From an uncultured Anaerolineales bacterium (GTDB lineage Bacteria > Chloroflexota > Anaerolineae > Anaerolineales > Villigracilaceae), in NCBI GenBank assembly GCA_938008865.1, contig CALLJA010000451.1, positions 1 to 8,619 on the forward strand: a stretch of DNA of 8,619 bases, written 5' to 3'. The position numbers and the translations under genes were made by a program. How positions within the stretch are numbered: position 1 is the first letter of the stretch; the number at the start of each line of letters is the position of its first letter. Shown piece by piece: positions 1-5,766 of this stretch. The notes beneath the pieces are model-generated. The model saw only the letters and a list, made by a program, of their open reading frames with translations. It was not told the origin of the DNA and ran no database searches.

Positions 1-245
1 ATGGTCTGGAAGGCATGGGACCCTTTGGCTTTCAATCGGACGTTTTCGACAACCCACCTGGCAGCGAGGGCTATTCGCCCCTGCGCCGCATCAACGTGGT
101 GACCTGGGCCGACCCTGCCCAGGCGCGCGAGCTGAAATCGGTGGCCGAGATCGAAGCCGCTGTTGCGGCGGGCGAGGTGACCCTGGCCCAGCCTGGCGTG
201 GTGGTCAACATGCCCTTCGTCGTCTGGGACGGCGGGAAGCGCTAG
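1..245 (+). CDS. C-terminal end of a conserved protein of unknown function (5' truncated)
   Basis: The reading frame is open from base 3, at the left edge, to the TAG at 243-245, giving 80 visible residues; the start lies outside the window. The Met codon at 15 is internal, because the frame continues upstream of it and it has no ribosome binding site. Visible motifs are GPFGFQ, PGSEGYSPL followed by RRINVVTW, a stretch rich in Ala and Glu, and a terminal VVVNMPFVVW. The GYSPL/VTW/VVVNMPF pattern reminds me of a conserved family in archaea and bacteria that I believe is catalogued as DUF7482; this is recollection and was not checked. There are no cysteines in the visible part and no membrane segment. 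The stop is 3 bases before the next ATG, so it is very probably co-transcribed with the two metal-related genes that follow. No biochemical role can be stated. Confidence 0.8.
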   Translation, partial: GLEGMGPFGFQSDVFDNPPGSEGYSPLRRINVVTWADPAQARELKSVAEIEAAVAAGEVTLAQPGVVVNMPFVVWDGGKR

Positions 246-248
246 CGC

Positions 249-1478
249 ATGGCGACGAAGAAATCGCAAACCCATAGATCACAGTCTCCTCAGGTGGACC
301 CCGTGGTGCTGGCCGCCTTGGGCGTGCTGCTGGTGGCTGTGGCCGCGCTCATGCTGGTCAGCCCGTCGCTCGGCCAGCAGGGCGTGACGGCGGCGGGCGG
401 CGCTTTCTCGATGGGCCAGTTGATGGTGGCCTTCGTCACGGGCCTGACCACGGGCGGACTGAGCTGCCTGGCCGTGCAAGGCGGCCTGCTGGCCAGTTCG
501 CTGGCGCACCAGATCGAGCAGGATTATTTGCAAAACCCGCCGCAGGGCAAAAAGGCAAAGGACAAGGTCCAGCCGCAGCGCCCGAACGCGGCCCTGCCCA
601 TTTTGCTGTTCCTGTCTTCCAAACTGGTGATGTACACCCTGCTGGGCGCGCTCTTCGGCTGGGCGGGTTCCTTCCTCACCTTTAGCCCCGTCACGCGCGC
701 GGTGCTGATGATCGCCATCGCGGTCTTCATGCTGGGCAACGGCCTGCGCATGTTGGACGTACACCCGATCTTCCGCTACTTCGCCATCGAACCGCCCAAG
801 TTCATCACGCGCTACATCCGCCGCACGGCCAAAAATGGAACGGAGCTGTTTACCCCGCTCTTCCTCGGCGCGCTGACGGTCTTCATCCCCTGCGGCGTAA
901 CGCAGGCCATACTGGCGACTGCGCTCGGTACGGGTAGCGCCCTGGCGGGAGCGGCGCTGTTGTTTGCGTTCACGCTCGGGACCAGCCCCGTCTTTTTCAT
1001 CGTCGCCTACCTGACGACCGAACTGGGCGCGCGCCTCGAAAAGTTCTTCATGCGCTTTGTGGCCGCCGTGGTGCTGGTGCTGGGACTCGTGACCCTGAAC
1101 GGCGCGCTCAACCTGTTGGGTTCCCCGCTCTCCTTCGAAAACCTGACCCGCAGCCTGATTCCGTCTTCGGGCGGAGCCTCAGCCCAGGCCCCGTCGGCGC
1201 CGTCCTCTTCGACAGGCGGGATCACGCTCGAGGTCCGCTCGAATGGCTACTTCCCGCAGACGCTCAAGGCTCCCGCGGGGCAGGCCGTCACGCTCAGCCT
1301 GGTCACGAATCAGACCTATTCCTGCGCCCGAGATTTTGTCATCCCCGACCTGAACTATTACCAGCTCCTGCCCGATACGGGCACCGTCAGCGTGGACATC
1401 CCCGCCCAGCCCGCAGGCACGACCCTGTTCTTCACCTGCTCGATGGGCATGTACACGGGGCAGATCGTGTTCGAGTGA
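249..1478 (+). CDS. DsbD/TauE-like membrane protein with C-terminal cupredoxin domain
   Basis: This 409-residue protein joins two modules. Residues 18-38 form a first hydrophobic segment. Residues about 55-290 form a polytopic domain of the DsbD_2/UreH type, often annotated as sulfite exporter TauE/SafE. It carries single cysteines in equivalent helices, C73 in a GLSCL motif and C215 in an FIPCGVTQA motif, which recall the paired cysteines of CcdA/DsbD electron carriers. A charged Lys/Gln/Pro-rich loop spans about 91-113. After a Ser/Ala/Pro linker (305-323), residues 324-409 look like a cupredoxin, with C359 and a C397-S-M-G-M401 motif as likely copper ligands. The domain would lie outside the cytoplasm; that is inferred. 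The start ATG is preceded by GGGAAG at 234-239. The next gene is a CopZ-like metal chaperone, which supports copper delivery or thiol/copper redox work rather than sulfite export. The TauE label is weak because the family is broad. Confidence 0.88.
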   Translation: MATKKSQTHRSQSPQVDPVVLAALGVLLVAVAALMLVSPSLGQQGVTAAGGAFSMGQLMVAFVTGLTTGGLSCLAVQGGLLASSLAHQIEQDYLQNPPQGKKAKDKVQPQRPNAALPILLFLSSKLVMYTLLGALFGWAGSFLTFSPVTRAVLMIAIAVFMLGNGLRMLDVHPIFRYFAIEPPKFITRYIRRTAKNGTELFTPLFLGALTVFIPCGVTQAILATALGTGSALAGAALLFAFTLGTSPVFFIVAYLTTELGARLEKFFMRFVAAVVLVLGLVTLNGALNLLGSPLSFENLTRSLIPSSGGASAQAPSAPSSSTGGITLEVRSNGYFPQTLKAPAGQAVTLSLVTNQTYSCARDFVIPDLNYYQLLPDTGTVSVDIPAQPAGTTLFFTCSMGMYTGQIVFE

Positions 1479-1485
1479 GGTATTC

Positions 1486-1701
1486 ATGATCAAAAAGGTT
1501 TACTCCATCCCCGACATGCACTGCGCGAATTGCTCGATGCGCCTCGAAAGCATCGAGGACGACCTGCCTGGCATCCGTGAGATCAACGCCAGTTACCACA
1601 AACAACAAATGGCCGTCGAGTTCGACGAGACGCAGGTCAGCGAGGAACAGATTCTGTCGGCGGTGAAGAAGAAGGGCTACCAGGCGCTGCCCATCTCATG
1701 A
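1486..1701 (+). CDS. Heavy-metal-associated (HMA) domain protein, CopZ-like copper chaperone
   Basis: This 71-residue protein is a single HMA domain of normal length (about 65-70 residues in the family). It shows the metal-binding MHCANC motif at residues 11-16, with C13 and C16 as the expected Cu(I) ligands. After it come a helix (SMRLESIEDDLPGI), a beta strand with an acidic end (MAVEFDE) and a C-terminal KKGYQAL segment typical of the fold. There is no signal peptide, so it should act in the cytosol. The ribosome binding site GTGAGG (1475-1480) overlaps the stop codon of the upstream gene, only 7 bases away, which points to coupled translation. It is the last gene of its unit: the stop is followed within 7 bases by an intrinsic terminator. 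In related systems HMA domains occur fused to DsbD-like domains, so it probably partners the upstream membrane protein. Copper is the likeliest metal, but the motif alone does not exclude others. Confidence 0.92.
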   Translation: MIKKVYSIPDMHCANCSMRLESIEDDLPGIREINASYHKQQMAVEFDETQVSEEQILSAVKKKGYQALPIS

Positions 1702-1707
1702 ACGTAA

Positions 1708-1736
1708 AAAAAACCTCCCGTGATGGGAGGTTTTTT
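1708..1736 (+). terminator. Intrinsic terminator after the metal-handling genes
   Basis: The arm at 1708-1719 (AAAAAACCTCCC) pairs perfectly with 1725-1736 (GGGAGGTTTTTT), giving a 12-bp stem with a 5-base GTGAT loop; the GC-rich core is 6 bp and the right arm ends in six Ts. It starts 6 bases past the stop of the HMA gene. Because the left arm begins with an A-run, the structure could also stop transcription on the other strand, although no minus-strand gene is seen. Confidence 0.93.
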
Positions 1737-1764
1737 GCGGGCAGGCGGGAATCTATTTTGTCCG

Positions 1765-1793
1765 TTGCCTCCCTTGGCAATTTGTTCTATACT
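1765..1793 (+). promoter_or_regulatory. Predicted sigma-70-type promoter for the kinase operon
   Basis: A -35 box TTGCCT (1765-1770, 4 of 6 to consensus) and a -10 box TATACT (1788-1793, 5 of 6) are separated by exactly 17 bases. It sits between the terminator and the kinase start, in the only AT-richer stretch nearby. A transcript starting near 1800 would have a leader of about 30 bases. A TTGGCA at 1774-1779 is a closer match to a -35 box but leaves only 8 bases to the -10 box. Confidence 0.62.
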
Positions 1794-1829
1794 TGTGCAG
1801 GTTTTCAACGCCGTCCACAAAGGAATCTC

Positions 1830-2660
1830 ATGAGCCTCTCCACCATCGGTCGTTATCAAGTCGAAGACGAACTTGCCCAGGGCGGCATGGGGCTGATCTA
1901 TCGGGCGCGTGACCCATACATGCAGCGGCAGGTGGTCATCAAAGTGCTCACCTACCAGCATGTCACCGACGAGGTCTTCCGCGAGTTCTTCCAGCGCGAG
2001 GCCGAGATCATCGCCGCGCTCGAGCATCCCTGCATCGTACCCGTCTACGATTTCGGCTGGTACGGTGCGCAGCCCTATATCGTCATGCGCTACATGGCGG
2101 GCGGCACGCTGGAAGACCGCCTGCAGCGCGGCGAACTGAAGCAGACCGAGATCGCGCACGTCTTCTCGCGTGTGGCCGAGGCGCTGGATGCCGCCCACGC
2201 GCGCACCGTCATCCACCGCGACGTGAAGCCTTCCAACATCCTGTACGATGCCCAGGGCGAGGTGTACCTGGCCGATTTCGGCATCGCCAAGTCGCTGGCC
2301 CTGACCGACGAAGCGGGCACCTGGCTGGTGGGCACGCCCGCCTACATGAGTCCCGAGCAGGTCCTCGACCAGCCGCTGGACGGCCGTTCGGACGTGTATG
2401 CAATGGGCATCATGCTCTACCGCATCCTGACGGGCCAACTGCCCTTTGCGGCGGAATCCGTTTCCAGCCTGGTCAACGCGCACGTGGCCCTGCCCGTGCC
2501 CGAGATGCGCGTCATCCGCGCCAACATCCCCGCCGTGTGGCAGGAGGTGGTGGGCAAGGCCCTCTCCAAAGACCCCGCCGACCGTCACGCCAGCGCGGGA
2601 GATTTCGCCCGCGACGTCCGCGAGGTGGCCACGGGCCGCTGGTATCTGAGGAAACTGTAA
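1830..2660 (+). CDS. Soluble Hanks-type serine/threonine protein kinase
   Basis: The 276-residue product is almost only a kinase domain, and all catalytic motifs are present. They are a Gly-rich loop LAQGGMG (15-21), the ATP-anchoring Lys K38, a likely alpha-C Glu E57, HRDVKPSN (129-136) with catalytic D131 and K133, the metal-binding DFG (149-151), GTPAYMSPEQ (168-177) in place of APE, and D188 in RSDVY. It should therefore be active and phosphorylate Ser/Thr on proteins. The start at 1830 is chosen because AAAGGA lies at 1819-1824 and the domain begins eight codons later (GRYQVEDEL). The frame stays open to an ATG at 1698, but that codon overlaps the preceding stop and would translate through the terminator and promoter. 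There is no membrane segment, PASTA or other sensor domain, unlike many bacterial kinases, so the input signal is unknown. It is the first gene of a four-gene operon; whether it acts on the neighbouring products is unproven. Confidence 0.95.
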   Translation: MSLSTIGRYQVEDELAQGGMGLIYRARDPYMQRQVVIKVLTYQHVTDEVFREFFQREAEIIAALEHPCIVPVYDFGWYGAQPYIVMRYMAGGTLEDRLQRGELKQTEIAHVFSRVAEALDAAHARTVIHRDVKPSNILYDAQGEVYLADFGIAKSLALTDEAGTWLVGTPAYMSPEQVLDQPLDGRSDVYAMGIMLYRILTGQLPFAAESVSSLVNAHVALPVPEMRVIRANIPAVWQEVVGKALSKDPADRHASAGDFARDVREVATGRWYLRKL

Positions 2661-2663
2661 CGC

Positions 2664-3710
2664 ATGTCGAACCTGTCTGCGCAAACCCCGCCTCCATCCA
2701 CCCGCGTCGTGTGGGTGGACTTTTTACGCGTCTTCAGCACCTTCCTGGTGGTGCTGGCCCACATCGACGGCTGGGGCGAGACGTCCAAATCGGCGCAGGT
2801 TTTTTACTACACCCTCTCGCGCATCGGCGTGCCGTTCTTCTTCATGATCAGCGGGTATCTTTTGCTTTCCAGGCAGGAGGATACTTGGGCCTTTCTTAAG
2901 AAGCGCGCCTGGAAGATCCTGATCCCCTTCGTCTTCTGGTCGGTCCTGTACGACCTGTACATCAACCAGCCTTTCGCCGAGTCGGGTTTTTCGCCGATGT
3001 CCATCGTCAGCGAATTGATCCGCATCCTGCGCAGCCCGCGCGCGATCCACTTGTGGTTTTTCTACCCGTTGATTGGCCTGTATCTCTTTACGCCCATCCT
3101 GCGTCTGTTCGTTGCGAAGGCCAAGCAGGCCGACCTGTTGTATTACATTGCCTTGTGGGTGCTGGCCGTGCCTGTGGTCTTCATCCTGAACGCATTCACG
3201 CCCATCAAGATCGGCATCGAGATCCAGTTTGCGGCGGGTTACGTCGGTTACTACCTGATGGGACTGGTCCTCGGGCGGATGGAGGTCACCCCGCGCGTGT
3301 TTTGGGCGGCTCTCGCGACCCTCGTGGCGGGATTCGGGTTTACATTCTATGTGATGTATTACAACCTGCCTTCGCCCCAGAACGAGATCGTCTTCCGCAG
3401 TTACCTGGGCCTGAACATGATTGCCATGTCGGTGGCGGCTTTCCTGCTGCTCAAGGCTGCAGGTCAGCGCCTTTCGCCGAAACTCCTCCCCGCGCTGGAC
3501 TTGCTGAGCGTGAACAGTTTCGGCATGTACCTGGTGCATTATTTTGTGCTGCTGGCAATGGCCTACGCCTGGCAGTCGCTTGGCTTTGACCTGGCAAGCG
3601 GGCCTGCGGCGCTGGTCATTCCGCTCGTGGCGCTGGTGGGATTCGCGCTCTCCCTCGCCGCCGCCTACATCCTGCGCAAGGTCCCGTTCGGCCGTTATCT
3701 CGCTCCCTAG
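2664..3710 (+). CDS. Integral membrane acyltransferase, family 3 (OafA/WecH-like)
   Basis: This 348-residue protein has about ten hydrophobic segments and matches the acyltransferase 3 family (Pfam Acyltransf_3), which moves acyl groups, often acetyl, onto sugars or other envelope molecules. The family's R-X10-H motif is present as R22 and H33 at the first membrane helix (DFLR...LAH). It is followed by RIGVPFFFMISGYLL (53-67), a basic KKRAWK loop (79-84), an HLWFF motif (129-133) and a late SFGMYLVHYF segment. The kinase ends 3 bases upstream, and GAGGAA at 2648-2653 serves as ribosome binding site inside the end of the kinase gene. No fused SGNH domain is present, so it is the short form, closer to WecH than to long OafA. 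The acceptor cannot be read from the sequence. The SDR gene two positions downstream would fit a sugar-related acceptor, which is an inference. Confidence 0.92.
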   Translation: MSNLSAQTPPPSTRVVWVDFLRVFSTFLVVLAHIDGWGETSKSAQVFYYTLSRIGVPFFFMISGYLLLSRQEDTWAFLKKRAWKILIPFVFWSVLYDLYINQPFAESGFSPMSIVSELIRILRSPRAIHLWFFYPLIGLYLFTPILRLFVAKAKQADLLYYIALWVLAVPVVFILNAFTPIKIGIEIQFAAGYVGYYLMGLVLGRMEVTPRVFWAALATLVAGFGFTFYVMYYNLPSPQNEIVFRSYLGLNMIAMSVAAFLLLKAAGQRLSPKLLPALDLLSVNSFGMYLVHYFVLLAMAYAWQSLGFDLASGPAALVIPLVALVGFALSLAAAYILRKVPFGRYLAP

Positions 3711-3724
3711 CCAAAGGACATTTT

Positions 3725-4624
3725 ATGAATAAAGGTATCTTGTACGGCATCGGCGCGTACTCGCTATGGGGATTCTTCCCCATCTACTGGAAACTCCTCC
3801 ATCACGTGCCCGCCCTGCAACTGCTCGGCCATCGCATCGGGTGGTCGTTCGTCATGCTCATGGCGGTCGTCCTTGTCACCCGCCAGGGGGCCGACTTTCG
3901 CTCGAAACTGGACGCGCGCACCCTCGGCATCTACTTCATCGCCGCCATCCTGATCGGCGTCAACTGGCTGACCTACGTCTGGGCGGTCAACGCAGGCTTC
4001 ATCGTCGAGACCAGCCTGGGTTATTTCATAAACCCGCTCCTGAGTGTGCTGTTGGGTGTGGTCATCCTGCGCGAGAAACTACGCCCCGCCCAGTGGATTC
4101 CGCTCGGGCTGGCCGCCGCGGGCGTGATCTACCTGACCGTCGTGTACGGCAAACTTCCGTGGATCGCGCTGACGCTGGCTTTCTCGTTCGGCGTCTACGG
4201 CCTGGTCAAGAAGTTGGCGCCGCTTGGCTCGCTCTACGGGCTGACGCTCGAAACGGGCATCCTCTTCCTGCCCGCGTTGGCCTACCTGTTCACGATGCAG
4301 GCGAACGGCTCGGGCGCCTTCCTGCACACGGGCGCCACCTCCGACCTGCTGATGGTCGGCGCGGGCGTCGCCACCACGATCCCGCTGCTGATGTTCGCCT
4401 CGGCTGCGCAGCGCATCCCGCTCTCGACGGTCGGCTTGCTGCAATACATCGCGCCGACCATTCAATTTTTGCTGGGCGTCTTCGTCTACAAGGAAGAATT
4501 CGACCTGCCGCATTTCATCGGTTTCAGCGTGGTCTGGCTGGCGCTGGTCATCTTCTGGATCGAGAATTACCTGGCGCATCGCAATGTTTCGACGGAACCC
4601 ATCCCCGAGATGGGGGAGGGCTAA
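3725..4624 (+). CDS. rarD: EamA-family transporter RarD
   Basis: The 299-residue protein has about ten membrane segments in two repeated EamA halves and the motifs typical of RarD: an N-terminal GIGAYSLWGFFPIYWK (8-23), GHRIGWS (35-41), NWLTYVWAVN (80-89), SLGYFINPL (97-105) and, in the second half, LQYIAPTIQF followed by a YKEE motif. Length matches the family (about 295-300). RarD belongs to the drug/metabolite transporter superfamily. The name comes from a link to chloramphenicol sensitivity, but the natural substrate is poorly defined, so no drug phenotype should be assumed. The start is well placed, with AAAGGA at 3713-3718 and a 14-base gap to the acyltransferase stop. The C-terminal tail (about 20 residues, rich in Glu and Pro) is probably cytoplasmic. 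It is the third gene of the operon, and its last codons contain the ribosome binding site for the next gene. Confidence 0.93.
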   Translation: MNKGILYGIGAYSLWGFFPIYWKLLHHVPALQLLGHRIGWSFVMLMAVVLVTRQGADFRSKLDARTLGIYFIAAILIGVNWLTYVWAVNAGFIVETSLGYFINPLLSVLLGVVILREKLRPAQWIPLGLAAAGVIYLTVVYGKLPWIALTLAFSFGVYGLVKKLAPLGSLYGLTLETGILFLPALAYLFTMQANGSGAFLHTGATSDLLMVGAGVATTIPLLMFASAAQRIPLSTVGLLQYIAPTIQFLLGVFVYKEEFDLPHFIGFSVVWLALVIFWIENYLAHRNVSTEPIPEMGEG

Positions 4625-5641
4625 ATGAAAATTTTATTCATCGGCGGGACAGGGCTGATCAGCTCGGCCTGCTCGGAACTCGCCATCCAACGCGGACACG
4701 ACCTGACCCTGCTGAACCGCTCTGCTTCGACGAAGTATCCCGTGCCCGCGCCTGCTTCCGTGCTCCAGGCCGACGTCCACACCGACGAGGCGACACTTTC
4801 CGCGCTGCTGGCCGACCAACACTTCGACGTCGTCGTCGATTGGATCGCCTTCAACGCGGACGACATCGAACGCGACCTGCGCCTCTTCCGCGGCAGGACC
4901 GACCAGTTCGTCTTCATCAGTTCGGCCAGCGCCTATCAGAAGCCTCCGCAGCATTACCTGATCACCGAAGAGACGCCATTGGAGAATCCCTTCTGGCAAT
5001 ACTCGCGCGACAAGATCGCCTGCGAACAGCGCCTGATGCAGGCCTACCGCGAGGACGGCTTTCCCGTCACCATCATCCGCCCGTCGCTGACGTATGGTCC
5101 GTCGCAGATCGCGTTGTGTGTCAACTCGTGGCAGCATCCGTGGACGGTGCTTGCGCGCATGAAACGCGGTGAGAAGGTCATCGTGCCGGGCGACGGCACC
5201 TCGCTGTGGGTGATGACCTGGCACGAGGATTTCGCCGTTGGCCTGCTGGGCCTGTTCGGAAATCCCCAGGCCATCGGCGAGGCCTTCCACATCACCTCGG
5301 ACGAAGTCCTTTCGTGGAATCAAATTTACCTTGAGGTGTACAAAGCCCTGGGTGTGGAACCGAACATCGTCCACGTGGCCTCGGAGTTGATCGCTGCCTA
5401 CGACGAACACGCCGTCGGCAGCCTGATCGGTGACAAGGTCAACAGCGTGGCCTTCGATAACAGCAAGATCAAACGTTTCGTACCCGAATATGGATGCAAG
5501 GTCAATTGGGCGGAAGGTTGCCGCCGCACCCTGGCCTGGTTCGAGACGCATCCCGAGTTCCAGACCGTAGACGAGGACCAGGAGCGATTGTGGGACCGAA
5601 TCCTGGCCGCGTACGAGAGCGCGTATCCAACGAAAGCCTGA
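4625..5641 (+). CDS. SDR-type NAD(P)-dependent epimerase/dehydratase-like protein
   Basis: This 338-residue protein has the plan of an extended or atypical short-chain dehydrogenase/reductase. An N-terminal Rossmann motif GGTGLISS lies at residues 7-14, an NR pair at 31-32 ends the second strand, and D50 follows the third. The active site shows SSASAY (99-104) and Y126-S-R-D-K130, the YxxxK pair. Substrate-side motifs are RPSLTYGPS (152-160), a GDG (189-191) and WHED (199-202). It should bind NAD(P) and act on a nucleotide sugar or similar compound; the exact substrate cannot be told. In the dinucleotide motif the third glycine position is Ser13, as I recall for CSP41-like SDRs, some of which are not ordinary epimerases. 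The ATG directly follows the TAA of rarD with no spacer, and a G-rich stretch (about 4612-4620) gives the ribosome binding site, so translation is probably coupled. It is the last gene of the operon, with a terminator 17 bases after the stop. Confidence 0.9.
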   Translation: MKILFIGGTGLISSACSELAIQRGHDLTLLNRSASTKYPVPAPASVLQADVHTDEATLSALLADQHFDVVVDWIAFNADDIERDLRLFRGRTDQFVFISSASAYQKPPQHYLITEETPLENPFWQYSRDKIACEQRLMQAYREDGFPVTIIRPSLTYGPSQIALCVNSWQHPWTVLARMKRGEKVIVPGDGTSLWVMTWHEDFAVGLLGLFGNPQAIGEAFHITSDEVLSWNQIYLEVYKALGVEPNIVHVASELIAAYDEHAVGSLIGDKVNSVAFDNSKIKRFVPEYGCKVNWAEGCRRTLAWFETHPEFQTVDEDQERLWDRILAAYESAYPTKA

Positions 5642-5658
5642 CAGAATTTGAACCGACT

Positions 5659-5690
5659 GCCCAGTCTCCAAGCGGAGATTGGGCTTTTTT
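5659..5690 (+). terminator. Intrinsic terminator closing the kinase-to-SDR operon
   Basis: An 11-bp stem, 5659-5669 (GCCCAGTCTCC) with 5674-5684 (GGAGATTGGGC), has one G-T pair and an AAGC loop and is followed by six Ts (5685-5690). It lies 17 bases after the SDR stop. No A-run precedes it, so it should work on the plus strand only. Confidence 0.93.
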
Positions 5691-5699
5691 GTCTGTGGG

Positions 5700-5728
5700 T
5701 TGAATCCGGTATGCGCTGGTTGTACAAT
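5700..5728 (+). promoter_or_regulatory. Predicted sigma-70-type promoter for the patatin gene
   Basis: A -35 box TTGAAT (5700-5705, 4 of 6) and a -10 box TACAAT (5723-5728, 5 of 6) are separated by 17 bases. It lies just after the terminator and 38 bases before the patatin ATG, so the leader would be about 30 bases, much like the kinase promoter. Its presence agrees with the patatin gene being a separate transcription unit. Confidence 0.6.
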
Positions 5729-5766
5729 GATTTCAATCTCCTCTCCCTTTGAATCCTGGAGGCGCT

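Noticed and set aside
1698..1829. Upstream start for the kinase at the ATG at 1698, adding 44 residues
   Set aside because: The codon overlaps the stop of the HMA gene, the extra residues would be encoded by the terminator and promoter, and they show no kinase-family sequence. The ATG at 1830 has a good ribosome binding site.
1677..2684. Long open frame of 335 codons on the minus strand across the kinase gene
   Set aside because: It is the GC-rich shadow of a gene with clear kinase motifs. The translation is rich in His, Gly, Arg and Asp without a recognisable domain.
3725..4624. Chloramphenicol resistance determinant
   Set aside because: The RarD name suggests drug handling, but the family is widespread, the natural substrate is not settled, and there is no mobile element or resistance context.
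3766..5172. Open frame of 468 codons on the plus strand spanning rarD and the start of the SDR gene
   Set aside because: It crosses two well-supported genes in another frame, its product is dominated by Arg, Pro, Gly and His, and it has no convincing start site.
4634..5671. Minus-strand open frame of 345 codons opposite the SDR gene
   Set aside because: It mirrors the SDR coding region, its start lies in the terminator, and it has no known motif.
5711..5752. Tiny 13-codon open frame upstream of the patatin gene, considered as a leader peptide
   Set aside because: It begins upstream of the predicted -10 box, so it would not be on the transcript, and it has no good ribosome binding site.
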